64,000 nucleotides of DNA from Mariluticola halotolerans (GTDB lineage Bacteria > Pseudomonadota > Alphaproteobacteria > Rhizobiales > Devosiaceae): assembly GCF_021611515.1 (NCBI RefSeq), contig NZ_CP090960.1:248001-312000 (forward strand). The letters are read 5' to 3'. The translations under genes and the position numbers were made by a program. The notes under the pieces were generated by a model. The model was not told the origin of the DNA and ran no database searches. It saw only the letters and a list, made by a program, of their open reading frames with translations. Of this stretch, positions 36,045 to 45,374 are shown piece by piece. Within the stretch, counting starts at the first letter, position 1; the number at the start of each line of letters is the position of its first letter.

Positions 36045-37652
36045 ATGGATAGTGCGGCATCGGATACACACCGTCAGGCGAGCTTTGGGCAGCGTTGGGT
36101 GTTTTCAACCAATCACAAGGATATTGGTACGCTTTACCTTGTGTTTTCAATTGTCGCCGGTTTGTTTGGCACCGGGCTTTCCCTGTTGATGCGCATTGAA
36201 CTGCAACAGCCGGGGGTGCAGTTTTTTCACAATACCGATCTCTATAATGCGGTGGTGTCGGCCCACGGGCTGGTGATGATCTTTTTTGTTCTGATGCCGG
36301 CATTGATCGGCGGCTTTGGCAATTGGTTCGTGCCGATACTGATTGGTGCGCCCGACATGGCGTTTCCCCGCCTGAATAATGTTTCGTTCTGGCTGCTGGT
36401 CGCGGCTTTTGTGTTGTTTCTGGTGTCCTTGTTTGTGGAGGGACCTTCGGGGTCAAACGGACATAGCGGCGGCTGGACCCTTTATCCACCTTTCTCAGGG
36501 GCGGGCCAGCCCGGACCGGCGGTCGATTTTGTCATCCTGGCGATCCATTTGTCGGGTGCCTCATCAATTTTGGGGGCCATCAATTTTATCACCACGATTT
36601 TCAACATGCGCGCGCCGGGGATGACGCTGCACCGGATGCCGCTGTTTGCCTGGGCAATGCTGGTGACGGCGTTCATGTTGCTGTTTTCCCTGCCCGTTCT
36701 GGCGGGAGCGGTGACCATGCTGCTGACAGACCGCAATTTCGGCACAACGTTTTTCGTGCCCCAGGGGGGTGGCGACCCTGTGCTCTACCAGCACCTGTTC
36801 TGGTTCTTCGGGCACCCCGAGGTCTATATCATGATCCTGCCTGCCTTCGGGATTGTCAGCCATGTTGTGGCGACCTTCTCACGCAAGCCGATTTTTGGTT
36901 ATGCGGCGATGGTCTATGCGATGGTTGCCATCGGGGTGATCGGCTTTCTGGTTTGGGCCCATCATATGTTCACCTCGGGCATGTCCAAGGATGTCCAGGG
37001 CTATTTCATGGCGGCATCCATGGTGATTGCCGTGCCCACCGGGATCAAGGTTTTCTCCTGGATCGCGACGATGTGGGGCGGCTCGATTTCCTTCAAGGTG
37101 CCCATGTTATGGTCTCTCGGGTTCATCATGCTGTTCACGATTGGCGGCGTGACCGGGGTGGTGGCCGCCAGCGCCGGTGTCGATCATGTGTTGCACGATA
37201 CCTATTATGTGATCGCGCATTTTCACTATGTGCTGTCACTGGGGTCGGCCTTTGCGATCTTTGCCGGTTTTTACTACTGGTTCCCTAAAATGAGCGGCTA
37301 TCTCTACAACGAGACGCTGGCGCGCATCCATTTCTGGTTGATGTTTGTGGGGGTCAATATCGTGTTTTTCCCGCAGCATTTTCTGGGGCTGGCCGGGATG
37401 CCGCGGCGGTATGTGGACTATCCTGATGCTTTTGGACTGTGGAACCTGATTTCATCGATCGGCGCCTATATATCAACGGCCGGCGTGCTGATGTTTCTGA
37501 TCACTCTTGCAGAAGCCTTCATGGCCAAGCGCCGTGCAGCTGACAATCCCTGGGGCGAGGGGGCGACAACACTGGAATGGACGTTGTCGTCACCGCCGCC
37601 GGTGCACCAGTTCAGCACATTGCCACGTTTTGAGGAGGAGGAGCATGCATAG
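36045..37652 (+). CDS. ctaD: aa3-type cytochrome c oxidase subunit I
   Basis: 535 residues with 12 membrane segments. Haem and copper ligand regions are [33 protein letters not shown], the CuB/tyrosine loop [18 protein letters not shown] with the proton-channel glutamate of the GHPEVY type, HHMFTSGM, and [15 protein letters not shown]. It is a low-affinity, A-type proton-pumping oxidase. No ctaC, ctaB, ctaG or ctaE lies nearby, a stand-alone arrangement seen in some Rhodobacterales. The next gene overlaps its 3' end by eight bases. Confidence 0.95.
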   Translation: MDSAASDTHRQASFGQRWVFSTNHKDIGTLYLVFSIVAGLFGTGLSLLMRIELQQPGVQFFHNTDLYNAVVSAHGLVMIFFVLMPALIGGFGNWFVPILIGAPDMAFPRLNNVSFWLLVAAFVLFLVSLFVEGPSGSNGHSGGWTLYPPFSGAGQPGPAVDFVILAIHLSGASSILGAINFITTIFNMRAPGMTLHRMPLFAWAMLVTAFMLLFSLPVLAGAVTMLLTDRNFGTTFFVPQGGGDPVLYQHLFWFFGHPEVYIMILPAFGIVSHVVATFSRKPIFGYAAMVYAMVAIGVIGFLVWAHHMFTSGMSKDVQGYFMAASMVIAVPTGIKVFSWIATMWGGSISFKVPMLWSLGFIMLFTIGGVTGVVAASAGVDHVLHDTYYVIAHFHYVLSLGSAFAIFAGFYYWFPKMSGYLYNETLARIHFWLMFVGVNIVFFPQHFLGLAGMPRRYVDYPDAFGLWNLISSIGAYISTAGVLMFLITLAEAFMAKRRAADNPWGEGATTLEWTLSSPPPVHQFSTLPRFEEEEHA

Positions 37653-38301
37653 CTGCCTGCTTCCTCAGGCAGCGCATGAGGCTGAAATGGAATACACTTT
37701 TTGGGACTATGTCGCGCTTGCAGTACTTTTGATCTTCTGGAACTTGTTTTTCACTGCACATACGACCGGTAGCGCCGAGCAGACGCCGACAGATTCATCT
37801 GCATCGCGGGGGGACGCTGGCAGTTCCCCCGGCATGATGGCGAATGAAAGCCTTGCGACAATATTGAGCCGGATTTGGGCAATGCCTGGCACCGGTAATC
37901 TTGAGAGTTTTCTGGCCGGTGCGCGGCAGGCTTATGAGACGATTGTGACGGCGTTTGCATCTGGCGACGTTTCCGGCTGTGCCGGTCTGCTGGGGGGCGA
38001 TGTGAAAAGGGTGTTTGCCGAGGTGATTGCGGGACGTCAGGCGCGGGGGGAGCAGGCATCGCTGACGTTTATCGGTTGGCAGGCGGCTGAAGTGGTGAAT
38101 GCCGGACTGGCTGAGGGGCGGGTGTGGATTGATGTACGGTTTGTTGCGGAAATTGTTGCGGCGGTGCGGGACAGGGATGGCAATGTGATTGCGGGCGATC
38201 CCGAACGCGTGGCGAAGGCCAATGAAATCTGGACATTTGAGCGCCAGGCGGACTCAGGGTCGCCAGGCTGGACGCTTGTTGCAACTGACAGTGCTGAATA
38301 G
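37645..38301 (+). CDS. Tim44/TimA-like membrane-anchored protein
   Basis: 218 residues. An N-terminal membrane segment ([18 protein letters not shown]) is followed by a low-complexity linker and a Tim44-like domain at about residues 80-218 ([40 protein letters not shown]...PGWTLV). The start ATG 37645 has GAGGAGGAG upstream and overlaps the ctaD stop by eight bases. Alphaproteobacterial Tim44-like proteins are membrane-associated and ancestral to the mitochondrial import component. Overlap with ctaD suggests a role in oxidase biogenesis, which is inference. Confidence 0.75.
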   Translation: MHSCLLPQAAHEAEMEYTFWDYVALAVLLIFWNLFFTAHTTGSAEQTPTDSSASRGDAGSSPGMMANESLATILSRIWAMPGTGNLESFLAGARQAYETIVTAFASGDVSGCAGLLGGDVKRVFAEVIAGRQARGEQASLTFIGWQAAEVVNAGLAEGRVWIDVRFVAEIVAAVRDRDGNVIAGDPERVAKANEIWTFERQADSGSPGWTLVATDSAE

Positions 38302-38326
38302 GCGCGCGGCCCAAGGTGTTTGCATA

Positions 38327-38692
38327 ATGAAGAAGCCAGCGATCAAACGAATTTACGAACCTGTCGCAGATGACGACGGGGTTCGGGTGCTGGTGGACAG
38401 GTTGTGGCCACGTGGTGTCGCCAAGGGGGATGCGCATATCGATATCTGGGCGAAAGATATTGCCCCCAGTGCGCAGCTTCGGAAATGGTTTGGGCACGAT
38501 CCCAAACGCTGGGACAGGTTTCGCCAGAAATATGCCCGCGAACTTGCGCAGAACGATGCGGAGCTGGAGGAGATCAGAACGGCCGCGAAATCGGGCCCTG
38601 TGACACTGATTTATGCGGCGCGGGACACGGCGCATAATCATGCACGGGTGCTGGCTGACTATATTGCGCATCCGGAGCGCGCACATGATTGA
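38327..38692 (+). CDS. DUF488-family protein (YeaO-like)
   Basis: 121 residues starting at ATG 38327. The DUF488 signature is clear: VDRLWPRGVAK, WAKDIAPSAQLRKWFGHDPKRWDRFRQKYARELAQ and VTLIYAARDTAHNHARVL. The function of the family is not established. Its 3' end overlaps the next gene by eight bases, so it belongs to an operon with the nitronate-monooxygenase-like protein and the truncated haemoglobin. That context points to reactive-nitrogen metabolism. Confidence 0.88.
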   Translation: MKKPAIKRIYEPVADDDGVRVLVDRLWPRGVAKGDAHIDIWAKDIAPSAQLRKWFGHDPKRWDRFRQKYARELAQNDAELEEIRTAAKSGPVTLIYAARDTAHNHARVLADYIAHPERAHD

Positions 38693-40073
38693 GTTTTCAA
38701 AGGGAACGCTAGCCGCAGTGCTGGGGTGCAAGTTGCCGCTTGTTCTGGCGGGGATGGGGGGCGTCGCACGGGCGGAACTCGTGGGCGCGGTAACGGATGC
38801 GGGCGGGTTTGGTTTTCTGGGCATGGTGCGCGAGCCGCCGGAACTCATTGCCCATGAGATCTCGGAATTACGGGCGCAGGGGTGTTCGCGCTTTGGCGTC
38901 AATCTTATTCCGGCGGCCACAGATCCGGGCCTGCTGCAACGACAAATAGCGGTTTGTATCGCCGAGAAGGTGCCGGTGGTGTGCCTGTTCTGGGAGATGG
39001 ATCTTGCGGTCGTTAACCGGCTGCGGCAAGCCGGCATCATGGTTGCCTATCAGGTTGGTTCGGTTGAGGAAGCGCTGGCGGCAGAGGCTGCAGGGTGCGG
39101 GTTGATTATTGCGCAGGGTGTGGAGGCGGGTGGCCATGTGCGGGGAACGACGCCATTGGCGCAGTTGCTGCCAGCTGTGGTCGACGCTGTCAGTGTTCCG
39201 GTGCTGGCGGCTGGGGGGCTGGGGTCCGGGGCGGACCTTGTGACGGCGATGGGGTTGGGGGCGGATGGTATCGTTATAGGAACGGCTTTTATGGCCGCCG
39301 CAGAATCCTATGCGCACACTTATCACAAGCAAGCGCTTGTTGCGGCCAAGGCGTCGGACACGGTGTTGACCGACAAATTCCATATCAACTGGCCGCGCGG
39401 GGCGATGGTTCGGGTTCTGGATAATCCTGTTACGCGGGGCGAGCGGGGAGATCCATTTGCTGATGAGCGGATCGTGATAGGCGACGAAGCGGGGCGTGCG
39501 ATTTTGCGGTTCAGCACGGATTCGCCATCACGGGTGATGATTGGCGCATTTGCCGATATGGCGCTTTATGCCGGCACAGGGGTGGGGAGTATTGAACAGA
39601 TTGCACCGGCGGCGGTGTTGGTGGACCGGATCATGGCGGGGGCGCAGCAATTGCTGGAGGTTACGACAGAATGTTCCGACCGTCGCACCTATAGTTCTGC
39701 TGTTTGCTATGTCGATGAGGTTTATGGCGATTACAACGGGCAACTTGATGCCGATCAGCTTGATGCCGACCTTTTGGCGTTGGAGGAAATCATGACAACG
39801 ATGCTGAGCCTTGCGTTAGCGCCGTCAGGCGGCACGGAATGTACCGGTGCGCCGCCGTTTAACCGGGGTGCTGCAGATTATGCGGGCTGGTTACTGAGGT
39901 TGCGTGAGATTTCAGGACATACCGGGTGCCGGAGCCGAACGAATCCCGAACTGGGTGAATTGGCAGCTTTGCATGCTTCGGCGCGGCGCCAACTGGGTGC
40001 GACGATACCGAGACTGGCTGACGGTCCTGTTCGTGATACGCTGGTCGCATTGCGGGTCTATTTGGAGAATTGA
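38685..40073 (+). CDS. Nitronate monooxygenase-like flavoprotein with a C-terminal extension
   Basis: 462 residues. The first ~320 form an FMN-binding NPD/2-nitropropane dioxygenase barrel (VLAGMGGVARAELVGAVTDAGGFGFLG, GVNLIPAA, AQGVEAGGHVRG, VPVLAAGGLGSGADLVTAMGLGADGIVIGTAF). The last ~140 residues are extra; they are cysteine-containing and include CSDRRTYSSAVCYVDEVYGDYNG and a helical C-terminus. I do not recognise that part with confidence. The family oxidises alkyl nitronates. It lies between DUF488 and a group III haemoglobin, all cotranscribed. The true start is ATG 38685; an upstream start at 38613 lies within DUF488. Confidence 0.83.
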   Translation: MIEFSKGTLAAVLGCKLPLVLAGMGGVARAELVGAVTDAGGFGFLGMVREPPELIAHEISELRAQGCSRFGVNLIPAATDPGLLQRQIAVCIAEKVPVVCLFWEMDLAVVNRLRQAGIMVAYQVGSVEEALAAEAAGCGLIIAQGVEAGGHVRGTTPLAQLLPAVVDAVSVPVLAAGGLGSGADLVTAMGLGADGIVIGTAFMAAAESYAHTYHKQALVAAKASDTVLTDKFHINWPRGAMVRVLDNPVTRGERGDPFADERIVIGDEAGRAILRFSTDSPSRVMIGAFADMALYAGTGVGSIEQIAPAAVLVDRIMAGAQQLLEVTTECSDRRTYSSAVCYVDEVYGDYNGQLDADQLDADLLALEEIMTTMLSLALAPSGGTECTGAPPFNRGAADYAGWLLRLREISGHTGCRSRTNPELGELAALHASARRQLGATIPRLADGPVRDTLVALRVYLEN

Positions 40074-40079
40074 TTGGTC

Positions 40080-40520
40080 ATGACAAATGATCGGGAAGCC
40101 GAAACCGTTTCAAACCTGCCTCCGAGTGAAGCGCAGATTGCGCAATTGGTCCGTGAATTCTATGCGCGGGTTAGGGAAGATGCGCGGTTAGGACCGATTT
40201 TTGCGCAGGCTTTGGGCGATGACTGGGAACCGCATTTGCTGACCATGATCGATTTCTGGTCATCGCTGATGTTGCGAACAGGCCGGTATTCCGGCCGGCC
40301 GATGCAAAAGCATCTGGCGTTGAAAACAGTCAGGCCGGACGATTTCAAGATTTGGCTGAAGCTGTTCAATGAAACGGCGGTTTCCATTGGCGGCCCGGAC
40401 TTTGCAAAGGCCTTTATGGAGCGTGCGGAACGGGTGGCAGCGAGCTTCCATGCAGCGATGTTTTATGACCCGGCGGATGACGCGCCACGTCCGGCACCTG
40501 TTATCGTTTCAAGGATGTGA
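40080..40520 (+). CDS. Group III truncated haemoglobin
   Basis: 146 residues. The group III pattern is strong: LVREFYARVREDARLGPIFAQ, DWEPHLLTMIDFWSSLMLRTGRYSGRPMQKHLAL. The histidine in QKHLAL is the expected proximal haem ligand and the tyrosine of REFYARV the distal one. Such proteins bind and detoxify NO or oxygen. The start is ATG 40080; a TTG at 40074 is not needed. It is the last gene of an operon with DUF488 and the flavoprotein, ending exactly where the convergent LysR gene ends. Confidence 0.9.
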   Translation: MTNDREAETVSNLPPSEAQIAQLVREFYARVREDARLGPIFAQALGDDWEPHLLTMIDFWSSLMLRTGRYSGRPMQKHLALKTVRPDDFKIWLKLFNETAVSIGGPDFAKAFMERAERVAASFHAAMFYDPADDAPRPAPVIVSRM

Positions 40521-41387
40521 TTAAACGGCCGCCTCTTGAAGCTGACGGGCGGAGATGGCCTTGAAGCCCGTGCGCATGCTTTGCATCAATGCCGGTTCGG
40601 CGCGTTTAGAATAGACCATGTGTACAGAATAGGAGAATTCCGGTGCGCCCGATACGCGGCGCAAGCGACCGTCGTGCAAATAGGGTTGGACTGCGCTGAG
40701 CCGAAAATATCCCATGCCGCCGACGCGGATCAGATAGAGCAGTGCAAGGGGGCCGTGAGACATGAGTACACCCGGATTTACAATGCCGGGGAAAGCCGCC
40801 TGCCGGTTGGCGACAAAGGCGGGGCCCCAGTCGACATCAACATAATCCTCGGGGGCGACGGGATCGCCCTCGGGTGCGGTGGTGACCATGACGAGCTTTT
40901 CATCCATCAGGAGCTCGACCACTGTTTGACCGCTTTGCGGGGGTGGGTTGTAGAGCAGTGCGAGGTCGAGGGCGCCATTGTCGAGACGCTCAATCAGCCG
41001 GGACTGGATGTCGACATCGGCATGCAACGCGATCTGGGGCGCTTCGTGTTTCATCCAGACCAGCCAATCGACGAGAAGCGGATTCCACAGGCTGATTTCA
41101 GCGCCGACACTGGCAATCTCTGTACGTCCTGGCGGCAGGTCGACTTGCTGGCGTGCGCGCTCCCAGACCTGGACCAAAGTCGTGGCGTGGCGAATGAAGC
41201 GTTCGCCAGCGGCGGTCAGCTTGGCGCCCGATTTGTTGCGGATGAACAATTGCCGGCCGAGCTGATCCTCCAGTGTGCGGATACGGGCGCTGACGGCCGT
41301 TTGCGTGATGTTGAGCCGACCGGCGGCGGCAATAAAACTGCCGGTTGCAGCGACTTCCAGAAAGGTCTTCGCAAGGCCGATATCCAT
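40521..41387 (-). CDS. LysR-family transcriptional regulator
   Basis: 288 residues from ATG 41387. The helix-turn-helix is SFIAAAGRLNITQTAVSARIRTLEDQLGRQLF, followed by an effector domain. The longer frame to 41447 has no supporting homology. It is convergent with the truncated haemoglobin gene with no base between the two stop codons, and divergent from metY. It could regulate either metY across the 257-base gap or distant targets. Confidence 0.88.
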   Translation of the reverse strand: MDIGLAKTFLEVAATGSFIAAAGRLNITQTAVSARIRTLEDQLGRQLFIRNKSGAKLTAAGERFIRHATTLVQVWERARQQVDLPPGRTEIASVGAEISLWNPLLVDWLVWMKHEAPQIALHADVDIQSRLIERLDNGALDLALLYNPPPQSGQTVVELLMDEKLVMVTTAPEGDPVAPEDYVDVDWGPAFVANRQAAFPGIVNPGVLMSHGPLALLYLIRVGGMGYFRLSAVQPYLHDGRLRRVSGAPEFSYSVHMVYSKRAEPALMQSMRTGFKAISARQLQEAAV

Positions 41388-41644
41388 TGTGCGGTCACCA
41401 ATATCGTTGATATTATTGAAGGATAACACGCGTTTGATTGTGGTCAAATTGCGCGTGGAAATCAGCGGGGTGCAGCCAGAAAAATCTGCGCTGCCTGCGC
41501 GGTGAATTTGAGTATTTGGTTCCTGTCAATGCGGGGATTTTGGATGGGACTTCTGTTGTTGAACGTGCGCCGCGCCGGATCTGATGCTATTAAGTGGTCA
41601 ACCTAACGATTGGTCGAAGACCAGCGATAAAGAGAGGAAGCTTC

Positions 41645-42919
41645 GTGAAACTTGAATCCATTGCACTCCATCATGGCTACACGTCTGAGGAGACCACCAA
41701 ATCCGCCGCGGTGCCGATCTATCAAACGACATCCTACACGTTTGACGATACCCAGCATGGCGCTGACCTGTTTGACCTCAAGGTTGCGGGCAATATCTAC
41801 ACGCGCATCATGAACCCCACGACCGCCGTTCTGGAACAGCGCGTGGCGGAAATGGAGGGCGGCATTGCCGGGTTATGTGTGGCTTCAGGCATGTCGGCAA
41901 TCACTTATGCCATTCAGGCGATCGCCGGTGTTGGTGACAATGTGGTTTCGATCAGCCAGCTTTATGGTGGCACCTATAACCTGTTCATGCACTCGTTCCC
42001 CCGTCAGGGCATTGAAGTGCGTCTGGCGCAGTCGCATGATTTTGACGCCATCGACAAGCTGATTGATGAGAACACCAAGGCGGTATTCTGCGAATCCATC
42101 GGCAATCCCGCAGGCAATGTGGTTGATATCGAAAAGCTGGCGGAAATTGCGCATAAGCACGGTGTGCCGCTGATCGTCGACAATACGGTGGCAACGCCTT
42201 TCCTTTGCAAGCCGATTGAACTGGGCGCGGATATCGTTGTGCATGCGCTGACCAAATATATTGGCGGCCATGGCAATTCGATTGGCGGCATCATTGTTGA
42301 TTCCGGCAAGTTTGACTGGGTGAAGAACAAGGAGCGCTTCAAGGTGCTCAATGAGCCTGATCCCTCCTATCACGGCGTTGTTTATACCGAGGCGCTTGGG
42401 CCTGCGGCCTATATCGGCCGGTGCCGTGTTGTGCCGCTGCGCAATACCGGCGCTGCCCTGTCGCCACATAGTGCGTTTTTGTTCCTGATGGGTCTTGAGA
42501 CACTGGGCCTGCGCATGGAGCGGCATTGCGAGAATGCCGAAGCGCTGGCAGCCTATCTGCAAAAGCATCCGAAAGTGACCTGGGTCAATTATGCAGCCCT
42601 GCCGGACAGCCCGCATAATGCGGTTGCAAAGCGGATTACCAAGGGCAAGGCCTCCGGTATTATCAGCTTTGGTGTGAAGGGCGGCGCGAAATCGGGTGCC
42701 CAGTTTATCGATGCGCTGGAGATGATCCTCAGGCTCGTCAATATCGGTGATGCGAAATCGCTGGCGTGCCATCCTGCGTCCACGACGCATCGTCAGCTGT
42801 CGCCGGAAGAGCTTGAAAAAGCTGGCGTATCAGAAGATTTGGTGCGTATTTCGGTCGGCATCGAGCATATCGACGACATCATTGCCGACGTTGAGCAAGC
42901 GCTCGCCAAGGTGGGCTAG
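41645..42919 (+). CDS. metY: O-acetylhomoserine sulfhydrylase / aminocarboxypropyltransferase
   Basis: 424 residues of the Cys/Met-metabolism PLP family. The Schiff-base lysine is K204 (VVHALTKYIGGHG), with SGMSAITYAI upstream and SLACHPASTTHRQL downstream. The length and the insert after GGIIVDSG are typical of MetY rather than MetC or MetB. It makes homocysteine from O-acetylhomoserine and sulfide. The start is GTG 41645 with AGAGGAAG upstream; a more 5' start adds residues without homology. The 5' leader is long enough for a control element; only a 5-base-pair hairpin at 41611-41623 was seen. Confidence 0.93.
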   Translation: MKLESIALHHGYTSEETTKSAAVPIYQTTSYTFDDTQHGADLFDLKVAGNIYTRIMNPTTAVLEQRVAEMEGGIAGLCVASGMSAITYAIQAIAGVGDNVVSISQLYGGTYNLFMHSFPRQGIEVRLAQSHDFDAIDKLIDENTKAVFCESIGNPAGNVVDIEKLAEIAHKHGVPLIVDNTVATPFLCKPIELGADIVVHALTKYIGGHGNSIGGIIVDSGKFDWVKNKERFKVLNEPDPSYHGVVYTEALGPAAYIGRCRVVPLRNTGAALSPHSAFLFLMGLETLGLRMERHCENAEALAAYLQKHPKVTWVNYAALPDSPHNAVAKRITKGKASGIISFGVKGGAKSGAQFIDALEMILRLVNIGDAKSLACHPASTTHRQLSPEELEKAGVSEDLVRISVGIEHIDDIIADVEQALAKVG

Positions 42920-42927
42920 AATTGATC

Positions 42928-42957
42928 CGGCCATCGGGGCTTTGGTTCCGATGGCCG
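42928..42957. terminator. Bidirectional terminator between metY and dadA
   Basis: A 10-base-pair perfect stem (CGGCCATCGG / CCGATGGCCG) with a 10-base loop lies between the convergent stops of metY and dadA. Confidence 0.7.
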
Positions 42958-42971
42958 CTTTGCCGGGGACG

Positions 42972-44231
42972 TCAGGCTGCTTTGATGCGTGGGTAAACGA
43001 GATCAGAGACGTCGATATCCGGTGTTTTTTTCATAATGATATCGGTGATGACGCGCGCTGAACCGCAGGACATGGTCCACCCCAGCGTGCCGTGTCCGGT
43101 GTTGAGAAACAGGTTGGACAAGGCGGTGCCGCCAATGATTGGTGTGCCGTCGGGCGTCATCGGGCGGAAGCCTGCCCAGAGGCTGGTATTGTCCGGTGTG
43201 CCGACATTCGGAAATAATCCCCTGAAGGAATGCAGCAGCGTGTCGCGGCGGGAATCGGGCAATCCCGATGCATAACCGTTGAGCTCTGCAGTGCCCCCAA
43301 TGCGTACAGTGTCACCCAGCCGGGTAATCGCGACCTTGTAGGTTTCATCCATCAAGGTGGATCGTGGCGCTTCGTCTTCATTGTCGATGGGGACGTTGAT
43401 GGAATAGCCCTTAACCGGATAGATCGGCAGGTGAATGCCGACTGTCTTGGCCAGTCGTACCGACAGGCTGCCGGCGGCCAGGATATAGGCATCGCCGGTG
43501 ATGTCGCCATGCTGTGTTGCAATGCCGGTGACGCGGCCCGCTTCATGCAGAACGGTTTTCACCTCGGTGCCATATTTGAAGGTGACACCCATTTCCCGCG
43601 CCAGCCGGGCGAGGGCTATTGTGAACATCCGGCAGTCGCCGGTTTCGTCATGCGGCAGGCGGAGCCCGCCGGTGATTTTTTCACGGACCCGTTGCAAGCC
43701 CGGTTCGACTGCGACGCAACCATCGCGGTCGAGCACTTCATAATTCACGCCGAACTGCTTGAGGACGTCGATGTCCTTATGCATGCCATCCATTTGTTTG
43801 GCATAGCGGAACACCTGCAACGTGCCCTGCGTGCGATGGTTGTATTCGATGCCTGTTTGCTGGCGCAGTTCTTCCAGAACATCGCGGCTGTATTCAGCGA
43901 CCCGGACCATGCGCGCCTTGTTGCGGTGATAGGCGGTTTCGGTGCAATTACCGAGCATTTTGAGCATCCACAGCCATTGGGCGGTGTCGAGTTTTGGCCG
44001 CACCACGAGCGGGGAATGGCGCGACAACAGCCATTTGACGGCCTTCATCGGGATGCCGGGAGCGGCCCAGGGTGCGGAATAGCCGGGCGAAATCTGGCCG
44101 GCATTGGCGAAGCTGGTTTCCTGCGCGGGGCCGGGGTGACGTTCAAGGACGGTGACCTCGCACCCGGCTTTGGCCAGGAAATAGGCTGAGGTGACGCCGA
44201 TGATGCCTGCGCCGATTATAACCACTTTCAA
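42972..44231 (-). CDS. dadA: D-amino acid dehydrogenase small subunit
   Basis: 419 residues. N-terminal FAD motif VVIIGAGIIGVTSAYFLAKAG and ERHPGPAQETSFANAGQISPGYSAPWAAPG, the DadA hallmark. Downstream are YPVKGYSINVP and WAGFRPMTPDGTPIIGGT. The start is a TTG behind AGGAGACAG. It oxidises D-amino acids (typically D-alanine) at the membrane. No alanine racemase (dadX) lies beside it. Confidence 0.95.
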   Translation of the reverse strand: MKVVIIGAGIIGVTSAYFLAKAGCEVTVLERHPGPAQETSFANAGQISPGYSAPWAAPGIPMKAVKWLLSRHSPLVVRPKLDTAQWLWMLKMLGNCTETAYHRNKARMVRVAEYSRDVLEELRQQTGIEYNHRTQGTLQVFRYAKQMDGMHKDIDVLKQFGVNYEVLDRDGCVAVEPGLQRVREKITGGLRLPHDETGDCRMFTIALARLAREMGVTFKYGTEVKTVLHEAGRVTGIATQHGDITGDAYILAAGSLSVRLAKTVGIHLPIYPVKGYSINVPIDNEDEAPRSTLMDETYKVAITRLGDTVRIGGTAELNGYASGLPDSRRDTLLHSFRGLFPNVGTPDNTSLWAGFRPMTPDGTPIIGGTALSNLFLNTGHGTLGWTMSCGSARVITDIIMKKTPDIDVSDLVYPRIKAA

Positions 44232-44299
44232 TTCTGTCTCCTGCTCGTTCCGGGTGAGGCCGGTGGATCACCGGCCACTGTCATCTGCGTGAATAGGGC

Positions 44300-44827
44300 T
44301 TAAGCAGCGCTGGGGCCGGGGTCGTCATCGTCCCAGAAGGGGGCGCCAGCTGGACGTGCTGGTGCGCCAGCGGGGCGGTGCCAATCGGGGCGTGGGGGGA
44401 AGCGTTTGTCGAATTCGACGATGTTGGCGATCCGTCTGGCCGCTTCCGGCTGGTAGGAGACGTCGAGAACATGCAGGGTCTCCATGCCTGTTTCGTCGGT
44501 GATTTCGACCTGCGCACCCTTTGCCAGACCCAGGAGGGTGATGCCACGAGGCGTGGTGACACATTGTGCAGCACCGGTTGGGTAGACGCCGGCCCCCCGG
44601 ACCAGGATGCGCTCGACGGGTGGTAAATGATCGACCTGGAAACGCACGCGAGAGCCAAGTGTGATGGTCTCGGCCGGCATGTCCGCCGCTGGCACCACAC
44701 GGGCAGTGTCGATTTTGGCACGAATGGCCTGACGGATTGTGAGGCTGGCGCAATGCGGATCGGCCAAAATTTCCTCAAGGACCAGTAAATCCTCAGGGGT
44801 GACGAAAATGTCTGGGGCAGTGCTCAT
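44300..44827 (-). CDS. Rnk-like GreA/GreB C-terminal-domain protein, paralogue 1
   Basis: 175 residues. Residues 1-45 resemble the short N-terminal coiled region of Rnk; residues 50-135 form a GreA/GreB C-terminal FKBP-like domain (MPAETITLGSRVRFQVDHLP, ITLLGLAKGAQVEITDETGMETLHVLDV). A proline-rich, acidic tail (GAPARPAGAPFWDDDD) is unusual. Rnk binds RNA polymerase and has been called a nucleoside diphosphate kinase regulator. It lies 140 bases downstream of a second copy. Confidence 0.78.
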   Translation of the reverse strand: MSTAPDIFVTPEDLLVLEEILADPHCASLTIRQAIRAKIDTARVVPAADMPAETITLGSRVRFQVDHLPPVERILVRGAGVYPTGAAQCVTTPRGITLLGLAKGAQVEITDETGMETLHVLDVSYQPEAARRIANIVEFDKRFPPRPDWHRPAGAPARPAGAPFWDDDDPGPSAA

Positions 44828-44966
44828 CTCTATAGTTCCTCATCAGGGAAGCATTGGGTGGACGATTGGACCAGACTGGCGCGCGCCAGCCTGGCCGCTA
44901 TCCAAAGACGAGCGGTTGCACTCCTGTTATGCGGATTTGGCCTTTAGGCAGACGCGTGCACATAGC

Positions 44967-45374
44967 TTAGGCGCCTTGCGTGACGGTTTTTACTGTCAGG
45001 ATATGTGTGTGACCATCGCGTCCGGCCCAGGGGATGGATTGACCAACGCCGAGACCGATCAAAGCCCGCCCGATGGGGGTGAGGATTGAAACACGCTGTT
45101 TGTCGACATCTGCCTTGTCCGGATAGACCAACTGGAAAATGCGGGTGAAGCCATCAACGGTTTCGAAAGTGACGACTGAATTCATGCGCGCCCGGTCAGC
45201 CGGCACTTCATCCTGGGGGACCAGTGTGGCGCGATCGAGTTCGTTAAGCAGGGCTTCGGCTGCGTTGGCCAATGGGCCGCCCAGTGCCTCGGCGAAGGCG
45301 ACGAGTTCGTCATAATCACGTTGACCGACCACGATATCGGGAAGGTCGGCGACGGTGTTTTGCTGTGTTTGCAT
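44967..45374 (-). CDS. Rnk-like nucleoside diphosphate kinase regulator, paralogue 2
   Basis: 135 residues, the usual Rnk length. An N-terminal DYDELVAFAEALGG helix pair is followed by the GreA/GreB C-terminal domain (MNSVVTFETVDGFTRIFQLVYPDKADVDKQRVSILTPIGRALIGLGVGQSIPW). The SILTPIGRALIGL stretch is diagnostic. It precedes the longer paralogue and is preceded by a 531-base intergenic region with a 13-base-pair inverted repeat. Confidence 0.88.
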   Translation of the reverse strand: MQTQQNTVADLPDIVVGQRDYDELVAFAEALGGPLANAAEALLNELDRATLVPQDEVPADRARMNSVVTFETVDGFTRIFQLVYPDKADVDKQRVSILTPIGRALIGLGVGQSIPWAGRDGHTHILTVKTVTQGA

